DNA of 64,000 nt, from the NCBI GenBank assembly GCA_025463055.1, contig JAOAPV010000055.1, forward strand, positions 54,426 to 118,425. Direction: 5' to 3'. The position numbers were made by a program, and so were the translations under genes. Position 1 is the first letter of the stretch. Every line of letters begins with the position of its first letter. The notes below the pieces were generated by a model, which worked only from the letters and a program-made list of their open reading frames with translations, ran no database searches and was not told where the DNA came from. Positions 34,866 to 42,993 of the stretch are shown piece by piece. Origin of the DNA: Candidatus Acidiferrum typicum (GTDB lineage Bacteria > Acidobacteriota > Terriglobia > Acidiferrales > UBA7541).

Positions 34866-36551
34866 GTGCGAGCTGGTGTTATTGCCGATTCAGGGACGGA
34901 GCACGTGTCTGAGGAAGTGACAGAGAGACGGGAGCAACGGAACGGGGCAAGCGGGGTGCAGTCTCCGGTACAACTTCATTTTCTGGTTGAAGGCGAGGTT
35001 GAGTCTGCCACGCTGCAGTCGGCATGGCAGAAGACTGCGGAACGCTTGAGCGTGGGAGCAGAGCGGCCCCAGCACGTGAATGGAAACGGTAACGGGGCAC
35101 ATTTGAGGCGAGCCCCGTGGCAGGAGCACGACTTGCGCGGGCTGCCGCGAGAGCAGGCGCGCAAATGGATCCGTTCGTTTCTGGAAACTGACGGTCAGCA
35201 AGGAATTTCCGCCCAGCGTTTTCCACAGATGCGGTGTGCGCTGCTACTCACCGATGAAGGAGAATGCGAGCTGGTGTGGAGCTTGCATCCGGCCCTAAGC
35301 GAGCGCGTGGACGTGCAGCAAGCCATGCGGGAAATCGCGGCTGCATGCCAATCGGAAGTGCGGCTGACCGAGGTGCAGCCGCAACGCGCCGAAGAAACGG
35401 TACGGCAACCTGACAAACAGCCGGCGACGCAAGCTTCGCTGGATGCAGCTTTTCCGGAAGACAGCACTGAGCGAGAGTTGATCAAGATTTGGGAAACGGT
35501 GCTCAACACGAAGCCGGTCAGAACCAATGATGACTTCTTTGATTTGGGCGGCCATTCGCTGCTAGCGGCGCGGCTGCTGGCGCGAATAGAAGATTCACTC
35601 GGCGTCGAGTTGCCCCTGGCTTCCCTTCTGGAAGCTCCCACGGTGCGAGGCCAAGCGCAGCTAGTGAACAAGTATAAAGGAAAGGCCAGCTCGCAAGATC
35701 GCGGGAGGAACGAGCGGTCTGTCGCCCGACAGCTTCCGTTCTTTTTTCTGGGTGGCGATCCAACATTTCGGCCGCTGTCGCAGCGACTGAGCGAGCTGCG
35801 GGAGTTTCACAGTCTTGGCTTGCAGATGTCGGTAATCGCGAAACTGAAAGACCCTGGCTCGCTGCAGTGCATCGCGGAACAATTTGTGAAAAGCATACGG
35901 GAGCGTCGTCCAGAAGGCCCGTACATGCTGGGCGGATGGTGTGCCCACGGTCTGCTTGCATTTGAGACGGCGCGGCAGTTACAAGCGCAGGGCCAGGAAG
36001 TGGCGCAACTGTTGCTGCTTGAGACAGCAAATCCAGTGCGGATGAAGCAGTATAGTGGATGGAAGCGATCAATCGGCCGGACGCAACTGAAGTTTCATCT
36101 GCTGAAATTTGAGTACGCTTACCTGCAGCAGTTGAGCCCCACGCAAACGAGAAACTACATCGCGGGACGGACGATGCAGAAATTGGCAAGGATCAGGCAA
36201 TCCTTGCGGCGTGTGCTGAAAGCTACAAAGCTCTCTCGTGAGTTGGAGGATTCGGCGGCAGGGAATCCGCTCGACGTGCTGTATGCGGCAGCAGCGAAAT
36301 ACCATTCGCAACCGTTTCACGGGCCTGTGGTCTTGATTCGCAGCACGCAGCGAACATTTGGATTCGGGCATGTATTGGATTTGGGATGGTCGGAATTGCT
36401 CGGAAACGATCTGGAGATCTGCGAGACTCCCGGCAACCACTACACGATCTACATGCAGCCTAACGTGGACGCTCTTGCGTATAAGATGAACATTTGTTTG
36501 CGAAAAGCGGAAGAACGAACGATGCAGGCGAGTGGTACTATCAGCCGTTAG
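34866..36551 (+). CDS. Carrier protein-thioesterase with degenerate half-condensation domain (NRPS-like)
   Basis: About 561 aa. Residues 30-175 resemble the N-terminal half of an NRPS condensation domain ([31 protein letters not shown]), but the catalytic HHxxxDG is replaced by LHPALSER. A peptidyl-carrier domain follows (about 200-270) with the phosphopantetheine Ser in [20 protein letters not shown] type-I thioesterase domain (about 290-550) has nucleophile elbow LGGWCAHG, that is Cys in place of the usual Ser, and the final His in [10 protein letters not shown]. No adenylation domain is present. GTG 34866 is chosen because GGGAG lies 5 bases upstream; a TTG 16 codons earlier is the alternative. 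The next gene, 11 bp on, is the matching phosphopantetheinyl transferase. Confidence 0.85.
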   Translation: MRAGVIADSGTEHVSEEVTERREQRNGASGVQSPVQLHFLVEGEVESATLQSAWQKTAERLSVGAERPQHVNGNGNGAHLRRAPWQEHDLRGLPREQARKWIRSFLETDGQQGISAQRFPQMRCALLLTDEGECELVWSLHPALSERVDVQQAMREIAAACQSEVRLTEVQPQRAEETVRQPDKQPATQASLDAAFPEDSTERELIKIWETVLNTKPVRTNDDFFDLGGHSLLAARLLARIEDSLGVELPLASLLEAPTVRGQAQLVNKYKGKASSQDRGRNERSVARQLPFFFLGGDPTFRPLSQRLSELREFHSLGLQMSVIAKLKDPGSLQCIAEQFVKSIRERRPEGPYMLGGWCAHGLLAFETARQLQAQGQEVAQLLLLETANPVRMKQYSGWKRSIGRTQLKFHLLKFEYAYLQQLSPTQTRNYIAGRTMQKLARIRQSLRRVLKATKLSRELEDSAAGNPLDVLYAAAAKYHSQPFHGPVVLIRSTQRTFGFGHVLDLGWSELLGNDLEICETPGNHYTIYMQPNVDALAYKMNICLRKAEERTMQASGTISR

Positions 36552-36562
36552 TTAGCTCGGCT

Positions 36563-37330
36563 ATGGTCAATTCCCTTCCCTGGGTGTCTACGCGCACGCC
36601 GCCGGCGCTCGCCGAGCACGAATTGCACGTTTGGCGTACGAGCATAGATGTTCCTCCCGTGCTACTCCAGCAATTTGAAAGTACGTTAAATGCGAGTGAG
36701 AAGGAGCGCGCGGAAAAGTTCTTAGTGCCGCAAGCTCGCGAGCGCTTCGTTGCCGCTAGAGGAATTTTGCGCGGATTGCTGGCGACGTACTTGGAAATCG
36801 ATCCTGTTAGGGTGGAGTTCCGGTACGGGCCGCAAGGAAAACCGTCGCCCTCCGCAGTGCACAACTCGCAGATTTGCTTCAGCATGTCACATTCACAAGG
36901 AATGGGCGTGTTCGCCTTTACCAGCGACTGTGAAGTTGGCGTGGACGTCGAGCAGATCAAGGCAAACTTTAAGGGCATGGAGATTGCATCGCATTTCTTC
37001 TCAGGCGAAGAGATTGCGGCGCTCGCAAAGCTACCGCCGGAACTGGCAACCGAGGCATTTTTTGGATGCTGGACGAGGAAAGAGGCCTATATAAAGGCTC
37101 GTGGGCAGGGGTTGAGCATTCCCCTGGCGAGCTTCACAGTCCGGTTCGCGGACAGCAAACAATTGCTGCGGGATGAAGAAGGGACACCGTGGGCTTGCTA
37201 TGCGCTGGAACCGGCGGCGGGATTTGCTGGAGCGGTGGTCGCTAAGGGCGAAAATTGGAACTTAAAGTATTGGGAGTGGTCGGCGGGAATACAGAGTGCT
37301 GCGCAATCGAATTCGAACACTTCGGTTTAG
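36563..37330 (+). CDS. 4'-phosphopantetheinyl transferase, Sfp type
   Basis: About 255 aa. The two signatures of the Sfp/Gsp class are present: GVDVEQIKANF (Mg-binding, about residue 132) and FFGCWTRKEAYIKARGQGL (W-x-x-KEA-x-x-K, about residue 180). The earlier RFVAARGILRGLLATYL and FSMSHSQGMGVFAF stretches also fit. It transfers phosphopantetheine from CoA to carrier-protein serines, most simply to the carrier domain encoded by the gene just upstream. The start ATG 36563 avoids overlap; a longer frame (from 36494) would overlap the carrier gene by 58 bp. It ends 20 bp before the 3' end of the convergent ATP-grasp pseudogene. Confidence 0.93.
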   Translation: MVNSLPWVSTRTPPALAEHELHVWRTSIDVPPVLLQQFESTLNASEKERAEKFLVPQARERFVAARGILRGLLATYLEIDPVRVEFRYGPQGKPSPSAVHNSQICFSMSHSQGMGVFAFTSDCEVGVDVEQIKANFKGMEIASHFFSGEEIAALAKLPPELATEAFFGCWTRKEAYIKARGQGLSIPLASFTVRFADSKQLLRDEEGTPWACYALEPAAGFAGAVVAKGENWNLKYWEWSAGIQSAAQSNSNTSV

Positions 37331-37349
37331 GCCGCCGCACTCAAAGAGA

Positions 37350-38522
37350 TCAAAAACCCCTCTTCACGGTTAGATACGGTATCAGAGCGCATTCTACGAT
37401 CCCTGGGACGGGATCCTCGCTGTTGAAGACCGCTTCGATGTGATAGCTGCGTAGCGAGCGCCAGAAATCGCCGAGACGAAGTCGCCCGGCAGCGACATCC
37501 AGCAGACCCGTAGGAACATCGGTCAGCAGGCGAACCCAAGAGACACCGGCGCGGCCACGGCACGCTTCAACGGGACTACACAGTTGATCACGATATAGCA
37601 GACTGGGAAAGTCGAGCATGAGTGCCGAGCGTGTGGTATCCCCAAGTGCGCGCGTTAATGTCCAGCAATTTAAATTGGCCGTCTCGAGGGTCAAGCTTGA
37701 ATTCGACTTCAACCAAACCGTAATAATTGATCCTACGAAGGAAGCGGCTGGATAGCGCCTCGAGAGCAGGCAGATCGATCGTTTCCACGAAAGTGCTGGC
37801 GCGGCCGAAGTCATGCGGATGCTGGCGCCTGCGGCGTGCGACCATACTGCCAATCGCTTTGCCTTCCTTGAAAAATGCGCAATAGCTGAACTGCTGGCGA
37901 TCGTCCTCCGGAATCATGTCTTGGATGAGAACTTCGTTGGCGCTCGTGAGGGCGCAGCGCGGCGGAACATGAGACGAAGCTCGGCGCGAGAGTTGATCCG
38001 CCAGGCTTTGGCCTTTGTGGCGTAGAAGAAGTGCTCCTTTATAGCGGGTTTCAAAACGAGGGGGAAAGGGCTGTCGATCTGATCGAGCGCTTCCTCTGTG
38101 AGCGGAAACCAGGTCTTCGGGAACGGAATGTTTAGCTGCTGGGCGAGTTGATAGGTGTTGCGCTTGTCGAGCATCCATTGGACGGTATCCCATTCAGGCA
38201 CGGGGACGCGGAATGTTTCCGCAAGAATGGAGCGGTTGCGAGCGAGCGCGGCGACAATTTCATCGCGCGTCGGAAAAAGGACCCAGCCATGAAGATTGAG
38301 CGAGCGACCAATGCGCAGGAGCGTCTCTATGGTGGGCTGTTCCTGACGCAGATCGGGAACGCGAACGCCGTGAGTAGCATAGCGAGAAAAACGCGAAATG
38401 GAGTGTTCATCGTCTATGACGCAGACGGGAACACCCATTCTGCCCAGACTGCGGACAATACCTAATCCTTGATAGTCGCCTCCGATTACAACGGCACCCG
38501 GAGGGCGCCCGAGGTTGAGCAT
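37350..38522 (-). pseudogene. ATP-grasp (carboxylate-amine ligase-like) gene with two opposite frameshifts
   Basis: The N-terminal part (38522 to about 37960) reads VVIGGDYQGLGIVRSLGRMG, LAQQLNIPFPKTWFPL and PFPLVLKPAIKEHFFY in one frame, which stops at a TGA at 37914. The next part (about 37960 to 37620) continues only in another frame: NEVLIQDMIPEDDRQQFSY, NYYGLVEVEFKLDP and LLDINARTWGYHTLG, the ATP-grasp metal-binding end. The final part (from about 37618 to 37350) returns to the first frame: LDFPSLLYRDQL and onward. So a -1-type change near 37935-37975 and a +1-type change near 37615-37625 compensate each other but leave a stop in between. Either a real pseudogene or two sequencing errors. 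Relatives are D-aspartate-ligase-like enzymes in EPS loci. Confidence 0.8.
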
Positions 38523-38555
38523 AGCGCCCTTGCGCAACAGATCCGTGTCAGGCAC

Positions 38556-39248
38556 TCATGTGGCAGCGCTTCTTGAAAAAGAGAGATGACGAAACAGGGC
38601 GGCGGCGGCATATTTAGTTCCGGAGACGAAATACATAAGCGGGCCGTAGCTCCACGCTGCGGGAGCACCGAGAAAATGCAATCCTGGTACGGAAGACTCG
38701 AAAGCTGCGCCGAGGCGCGGGAATCCGTTAATAACCTGGAGACGCTGGAAGATACTCGAACTTAGAAAGTTGTAACGGGCGATGTTCACGCGATAACCAG
38801 TTCCCAGAATGACGTGATCAGCCAAACGGGTGCTGTGGTCACTGAGAGTAAGTTTAAGAGGGCCGTTACTGGGCACAGCGGAGGACACGGTTGTGCGTGT
38901 TGAGATGGGGACGGCATGCAAACGTTCTCGCAACCAGCGCGCGCCCGCAGGCCGAATCAAAAGGGTACGTAAACGAGTTTGAATCGAACGTGGAAACTTC
39001 CTGAGAACGTCGGGAACAGCTACGAGGCGGCTAATTCCAGCTGATCCGACATCAGTGGGAGAAAAGAGCAGACCGGATGCCGCGCCGAGAGGGCGTAGAC
39101 GTTCTTTCAAGCCAAGCCAATGCACGCGAGAGCGACGAACAAGAACTTCGACCTCGGCACCGGCTTCGTGAAGAAGAGCGGCGGATTCGAGAGCGCTCTG
39201 ACCCCCACCGATAACGATTACGCGCTTATTTACAAAACCACATAGGTC
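38556..39248 (-). pseudogene. 5'-truncated FAD/NADP-dependent oxidoreductase remnant
   Basis: The frame gives KRVIVIGGGQSALESAALLH and EAGAEVEVLVRRSRVHWLG, the second (NADPH) Rossmann fold of a flavin monooxygenase-like protein. Its C-terminal part follows (LADHVILGTGYRVNIARYNF, PGLHFLGAPAAWSYGPLMYF). The N-terminal FAD-binding domain of about 150 residues is missing. Upstream homology ends about 5 bp from the stop of the deacetylase gene, and no ATG, GTG or TTG starts the frame before GTG 39125, which lies inside the Rossmann fold. A stop in the same frame lies further upstream within the deacetylase gene. This looks like a deletion scar rather than a working gene. It ends 34 bp before the ATP-grasp pseudogene start. 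Confidence 0.75.
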
Positions 39249-39253
39249 GAGTG

Positions 39254-40654
39254 CTAGACACGTGGGCTTGGTTGCGAAGCCGCAAAGGTTGGGATCTCGT
39301 GAGCCTGGAATTCGGAATCGAAACTGTAAACGACGCGATTGCTCTCTAAATGGGCGAAGGCTACGCGAGCGCGGGCGTCTTGTGGACCCTTGATCTGCCA
39401 GCTACTTCCTTCTTCGACCAGACACATTTCGTTTCTGCTTCTCCACCAATCATTAAGCTCGCGCGGCAGAGGGATCCACATCTTGGATTGCTGACGAAGG
39501 TGGGCAAGGCGCTCTAGAAGACTGGAGTACACATCGCGGGCCCGCTTATCGAGCAAGTAATCGGGATGGACTATAAAGCTGATCAAACCGTTTTGCTTGA
39601 GAACAAGTTCGATTTGCTGCTCCCAAAGATCCATCGAGTATTGGCGGAGGATGTTGAATAGAGTGTAGTCCTGCGTAGCCACAACGGGAATTTCCAGGAT
39701 TTTCCCAATAAAGTAAGGCTTGGTGGTGCAGCAGCCACCGCGCTGCGGGTCGAGATGGCCGACGTTAGGCACGGACATGTCGTACGAGCAATCGAAGAAT
39801 TCGTACCAATCGAGATTTCGATACAGAACGCCTGAACGATAACCGGCGGAGCGGAATTTCCTGCCGTAGTCGTTGATGCGAGCTACGCGGCGAAGAAACT
39901 CCTCGCGATCGCGAAAGAGATCGCCATCATGATTGAAATCGTGAACGTTGATCTCGAAACCGCGGTCGCGAAGCGTACATAGAAACTCGTCGGAAACTTC
40001 GTAGCGCACCTCCGGAATGACCTGAAAGGAGGCTTTGATGCTGAAGGAGTCGTCCAGATCCATGAGGGTGGCGCAGAAATCGCGACCTATGGCAGTCTCG
40101 ACATCGTGGGTCATTGTAGCGCAACTGGAGTAACCGTCTGGCCAAAACCAGATAAACGGGATGGGTTGACCGGAATTGGCGCGTATCGTGCAAGCCATCA
40201 TTTCATCGAAGAGGTGGTCAACTGTTTGGTCAATCGGCCAGTCCGGAAAACGAGCTCGATCCCATCCGCGAAGCGCCATGCGCTGCAGATGTTTGCGTAC
40301 GGCGGTTGGCAGGAAGGGTCGCATAGCGTAATACGTTTTGCGACCGACGGCCCTGGCAAGGGACCTGCCCGCAAGGGGCATAGCAGCGATGTAACGCTCG
40401 AAACGTAAATTCTCCACAACTTCGTCAAGATCAAAGGGTAGAACACACGCGTTGTTTTCAACGTGCACTGCAGCGAAAACATCGTCCAGCGGAGCGGACG
40501 AGTCAGCGCTAGTTTTACCGGAGGAGACTCTGCCGTAACACGTCAAATCAGGACCAACATGGAAGAAGCCGGGTTCGGAAACGACCTCTCCACTGAGACG
40601 GAAGTCCACGTAGTTCGCGGGACAACGGAAGTACTCGATAAATTGCCTGTTCAT
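39254..40654 (-). CDS. Polysaccharide deacetylase-family protein
   Basis: 466 aa. Central NodB-like features: SSCATMTHDVETAIGRDFC (first Asp motif 'THDVE'), ASFQVIPEVRYEVSDEFL, INVHDFNHDGDLFRDREEF (metal-binding H-D-F-N-H-D, equivalent of HSxxH) and SGVLYRNLDWYEFFDCSYDM. ISFIVHPDYL is near the end. There is an N-terminal extension of about 150 residues (YFRCPANYVDFRLSGEV) without a signal peptide. In EPS loci such proteins remove N- or O-acetyl groups; cytoplasmic location is suggested by the absent signal. It lies 17 bp downstream of the FemAB-like gene in the same direction. Confidence 0.87.
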   Translation of the reverse strand: MNRQFIEYFRCPANYVDFRLSGEVVSEPGFFHVGPDLTCYGRVSSGKTSADSSAPLDDVFAAVHVENNACVLPFDLDEVVENLRFERYIAAMPLAGRSLARAVGRKTYYAMRPFLPTAVRKHLQRMALRGWDRARFPDWPIDQTVDHLFDEMMACTIRANSGQPIPFIWFWPDGYSSCATMTHDVETAIGRDFCATLMDLDDSFSIKASFQVIPEVRYEVSDEFLCTLRDRGFEINVHDFNHDGDLFRDREEFLRRVARINDYGRKFRSAGYRSGVLYRNLDWYEFFDCSYDMSVPNVGHLDPQRGGCCTTKPYFIGKILEIPVVATQDYTLFNILRQYSMDLWEQQIELVLKQNGLISFIVHPDYLLDKRARDVYSSLLERLAHLRQQSKMWIPLPRELNDWWRSRNEMCLVEEGSSWQIKGPQDARARVAFAHLESNRVVYSFDSEFQAHEIPTFAASQPSPRV

Positions 40655-40671
40655 TTCGTGACGTTAAAATG

Positions 40672-41709
40672 TCAGCCGATATGGCGGTAAAGGAGTCTTC
40701 CGGTAGCCGCGAGGAGCGGGTCGGGCATCATGGAAAAGACGCTCCTGGCAATACGTGTACGCCAACCGGAATTAAGATGCAAGGCCTGCCGCGCGGGGAG
40801 GCGATAATACTCCAGAGGTTCGCTTACTGCACCCCAATTTTCTTTAAAGGTGACCAGGCCGGAATTGTCTGGCTCCGATCGGCCGAGATCGAATTTCACA
40901 ACGCCATCCCGTTTGGCGTCCTGAATGGCTCGCCAGAACAGAAGCGAGTTTCCGCCGAGATTATTCAGGCGAGAGTCAGAACATCCATATTTGTAAACCA
41001 GGACGTCCTTATATTGCATTGTAACGATGCTGGCAACTGGCCGACCGTCCTTTGAGGCGATGCGGATGAGAACGCGATCGCCGAGACACGCAACAGCATT
41101 GCGAAACCAAACCAGGGGTTGCGGCGGAAGACCGTGGCGGCGGCGCGTGAGTAACAGCAAGTCGTAAAACTTTTTGAGAAGCGTATCCGAGCGGCCTTCC
41201 TCGTAAGTTAATTTCTCGCGTTCAGCGCGTTGAATTTTTCTCTGGACACAACTTTTGTGGAACGTACGGAAAAGCGTATCAATACTCGGCCTAAGATCGA
41301 GCACCTGCAGGGAGAACGATTCGCTCTTGGTGAGATCGGCTGTTCGTGCACCATCGGAGGAAAGCGGGCGAAGCTCAATATACTTCCAGTTTTTGCGCTG
41401 GCGCGAAGCCCTAAGCCAATGTATCAACTCAGCCAATTCCTCCGAGCTGGCAAGAGGCTCGCAGTGATCCGAGAATGGAAGAGAAACGAGGCGGCTGCCG
41501 CTCAGCCAACTGCGAATGCGGCAGAACACGACACCATTGGAGAGCTCGCATGCAGGCGGCGTGGTCGTGTAGACAACAGGCTCGTAACCGTAGGTGCGGC
41601 GCAAGGCCTCAAGCCATTCCATAGTATGGAATACCGAGCCGCGGGGATGGCGGTCCACAAAGCTCTGCCAGCGTGGGTCTTGCAACGGGTTGAGTTTGTA
41701 AATGCCCAT
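40672..41709 (-). CDS. FemAB/GNAT-fold acyltransferase-like protein (EPS locus)
   Basis: 345 aa. The pattern DPRWQSFVDRHPRGSVFHTM then EWLEALRRTYGYEPVVY at the N-terminus and SLPFSDHCEPLASSEELAEL are typical of the 'FemAB family' or BioF2-like acetyltransferases in XrtA/PEP-CTERM EPS loci. VYKYGCSDSRLNNLGGNSLL and FWRAIQDAKRDGVVKFDLGR are the acyl/aminoacyl-transferase core, and LVTFKENWGAVSEPLEYYRL is the usual last motif. It probably transfers an amino-acyl or acyl group to a glycan or lipid-linked sugar; the donor is unknown. It sits 9 bp from the glycosyltransferase gene upstream. Confidence 0.88.
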   Translation of the reverse strand: MGIYKLNPLQDPRWQSFVDRHPRGSVFHTMEWLEALRRTYGYEPVVYTTTPPACELSNGVVFCRIRSWLSGSRLVSLPFSDHCEPLASSEELAELIHWLRASRQRKNWKYIELRPLSSDGARTADLTKSESFSLQVLDLRPSIDTLFRTFHKSCVQRKIQRAEREKLTYEEGRSDTLLKKFYDLLLLTRRRHGLPPQPLVWFRNAVACLGDRVLIRIASKDGRPVASIVTMQYKDVLVYKYGCSDSRLNNLGGNSLLFWRAIQDAKRDGVVKFDLGRSEPDNSGLVTFKENWGAVSEPLEYYRLPARQALHLNSGWRTRIARSVFSMMPDPLLAATGRLLYRHIG

Positions 41710-41718
41710 AGAATTCTC

Positions 41719-42972
41719 TCAGACTGTTGCTGAAACCATGTTCTCGCCATGCGCGGTGCCAAGCGACGGTGAAGTCTTCCGGTACGTATCGGCGAGAACT
41801 TCGCGGTAGACGTCCAGGAGCCTCCGCCCTGCGACATTCCACGTGCATTGCGCCGCGGAGCGCGACGCCTCAGCTTTTAGTTTGGCGAGGACTTCGCGAT
41901 TTTCGTACAACCACGTGATGTGCTGGGTAAGAGCGGCGACGTCCGCGATGGGATGAACAAGGGCATTGTGCATGTGCTTGCAGATATCCGTGCATGCTTC
42001 TGATACCAGCGGAACGCAGCCGCTGCCCATAGCCTCGGCACAGACAAGCCCAAAACCTTCTTCGATGCTGGGGAGGACAAGAATATCGCTCTTGCGCATG
42101 AGCTCCGGGATATCATTGCGATGGCCGAGAACATGGACACTGGGATGCGCGAGTTGCGCCGCCAGCTTCTCTCGATAAGCCGGTAGAAATTCTCCGGCAA
42201 TGAGGAACGTGCCATCGCGATGAGCCGGAGAGCGCAACCACGCGTCGAGAGCGAAGTGCAGCCCCTTCCTTACAGCGCAGACACCAACGAAGAGAACGGT
42301 GAGTCCGCGGTTCAAGCTCGGAGCAGCGGCAGCGTTCGGATAGTAAATGCTCTCGTCGTATCCGTAGATATGGCGCGCCAATTGCGTGGCGGAGAAACCA
42401 CGATCGATAAACGTTCGCAAGGTGAACTCTGACGGACAGAGAAGCCGGTCCGCGAGGCGATATTCGCTCTCTTCTTTGCTGAGTACATCGGACTTAAAGG
42501 CATGCTCGTGACTGGGCGGAAGGTTCACGCCGATGCGGTCGCATTCCTTTTGTACAACTTCAAAAGCGAAACCCGTGTGGGCGTTCGGCCGCTCCAGCAC
42601 GGAGGTAATCCCTAATCGCTTCGCAGTCTTTAAGGTTTCCAGCGCGCCGAGGGGCCACGTGTGAACTATGTCGAACTGGCCTTCCAAGTTCTCGAGTCGG
42701 CGTGCCACGATGTGATCGTGCAGAGCGAAAGCGCGCATCGCACCGATCATTTTGTAAGGGATGCGCATTTTCCCTCGCGCGAGCGTCGGCTGAACCCTTA
42801 TTGAGGGAGGAAGTGGCCGGTGGACCGCACCGGGGAAAACAGTGACTTCGGCGCCTGCGTCAACGAGGCCTTTAACTTGTTGCCAGGCGATGTAGCAGAT
42901 GCGGCTTGCGCCGATCTTGTGGGGGAAACTGTAAAGAACTCGGACGCGCTTCGAGTTTAGTTCAGGCTTCAT
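41719..42972 (-). CDS. Glycosyltransferase family 4 protein
   Basis: 417 aa GT-B fold. The N-terminal acceptor domain (RVRVLYSFPHKIGASRICYI, FDIVHTWPLGALETLKTAKR) is followed by a C-terminal NDP-sugar-binding domain with TVLFVGVCAVRKGLHFALDA. The family's E-x7-E signature is IEEGFGLVCAEAMGSGCVPL, then VSEACTDICK. A retaining mechanism is expected for the class; sugar and acceptor are unknown. The C-terminal 30 residues (TYRKTSPSLGTAHGENMVS) extend beyond the fold. It lies 21 bp from the asparagine synthetase gene upstream. Confidence 0.92.
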   Translation of the reverse strand: MKPELNSKRVRVLYSFPHKIGASRICYIAWQQVKGLVDAGAEVTVFPGAVHRPLPPSIRVQPTLARGKMRIPYKMIGAMRAFALHDHIVARRLENLEGQFDIVHTWPLGALETLKTAKRLGITSVLERPNAHTGFAFEVVQKECDRIGVNLPPSHEHAFKSDVLSKEESEYRLADRLLCPSEFTLRTFIDRGFSATQLARHIYGYDESIYYPNAAAAPSLNRGLTVLFVGVCAVRKGLHFALDAWLRSPAHRDGTFLIAGEFLPAYREKLAAQLAHPSVHVLGHRNDIPELMRKSDILVLPSIEEGFGLVCAEAMGSGCVPLVSEACTDICKHMHNALVHPIADVAALTQHITWLYENREVLAKLKAEASRSAAQCTWNVAGRRLLDVYREVLADTYRKTSPSLGTAHGENMVSATV

Positions 42973-42993
42973 ATATGTTTTGGGAAAAATGAT

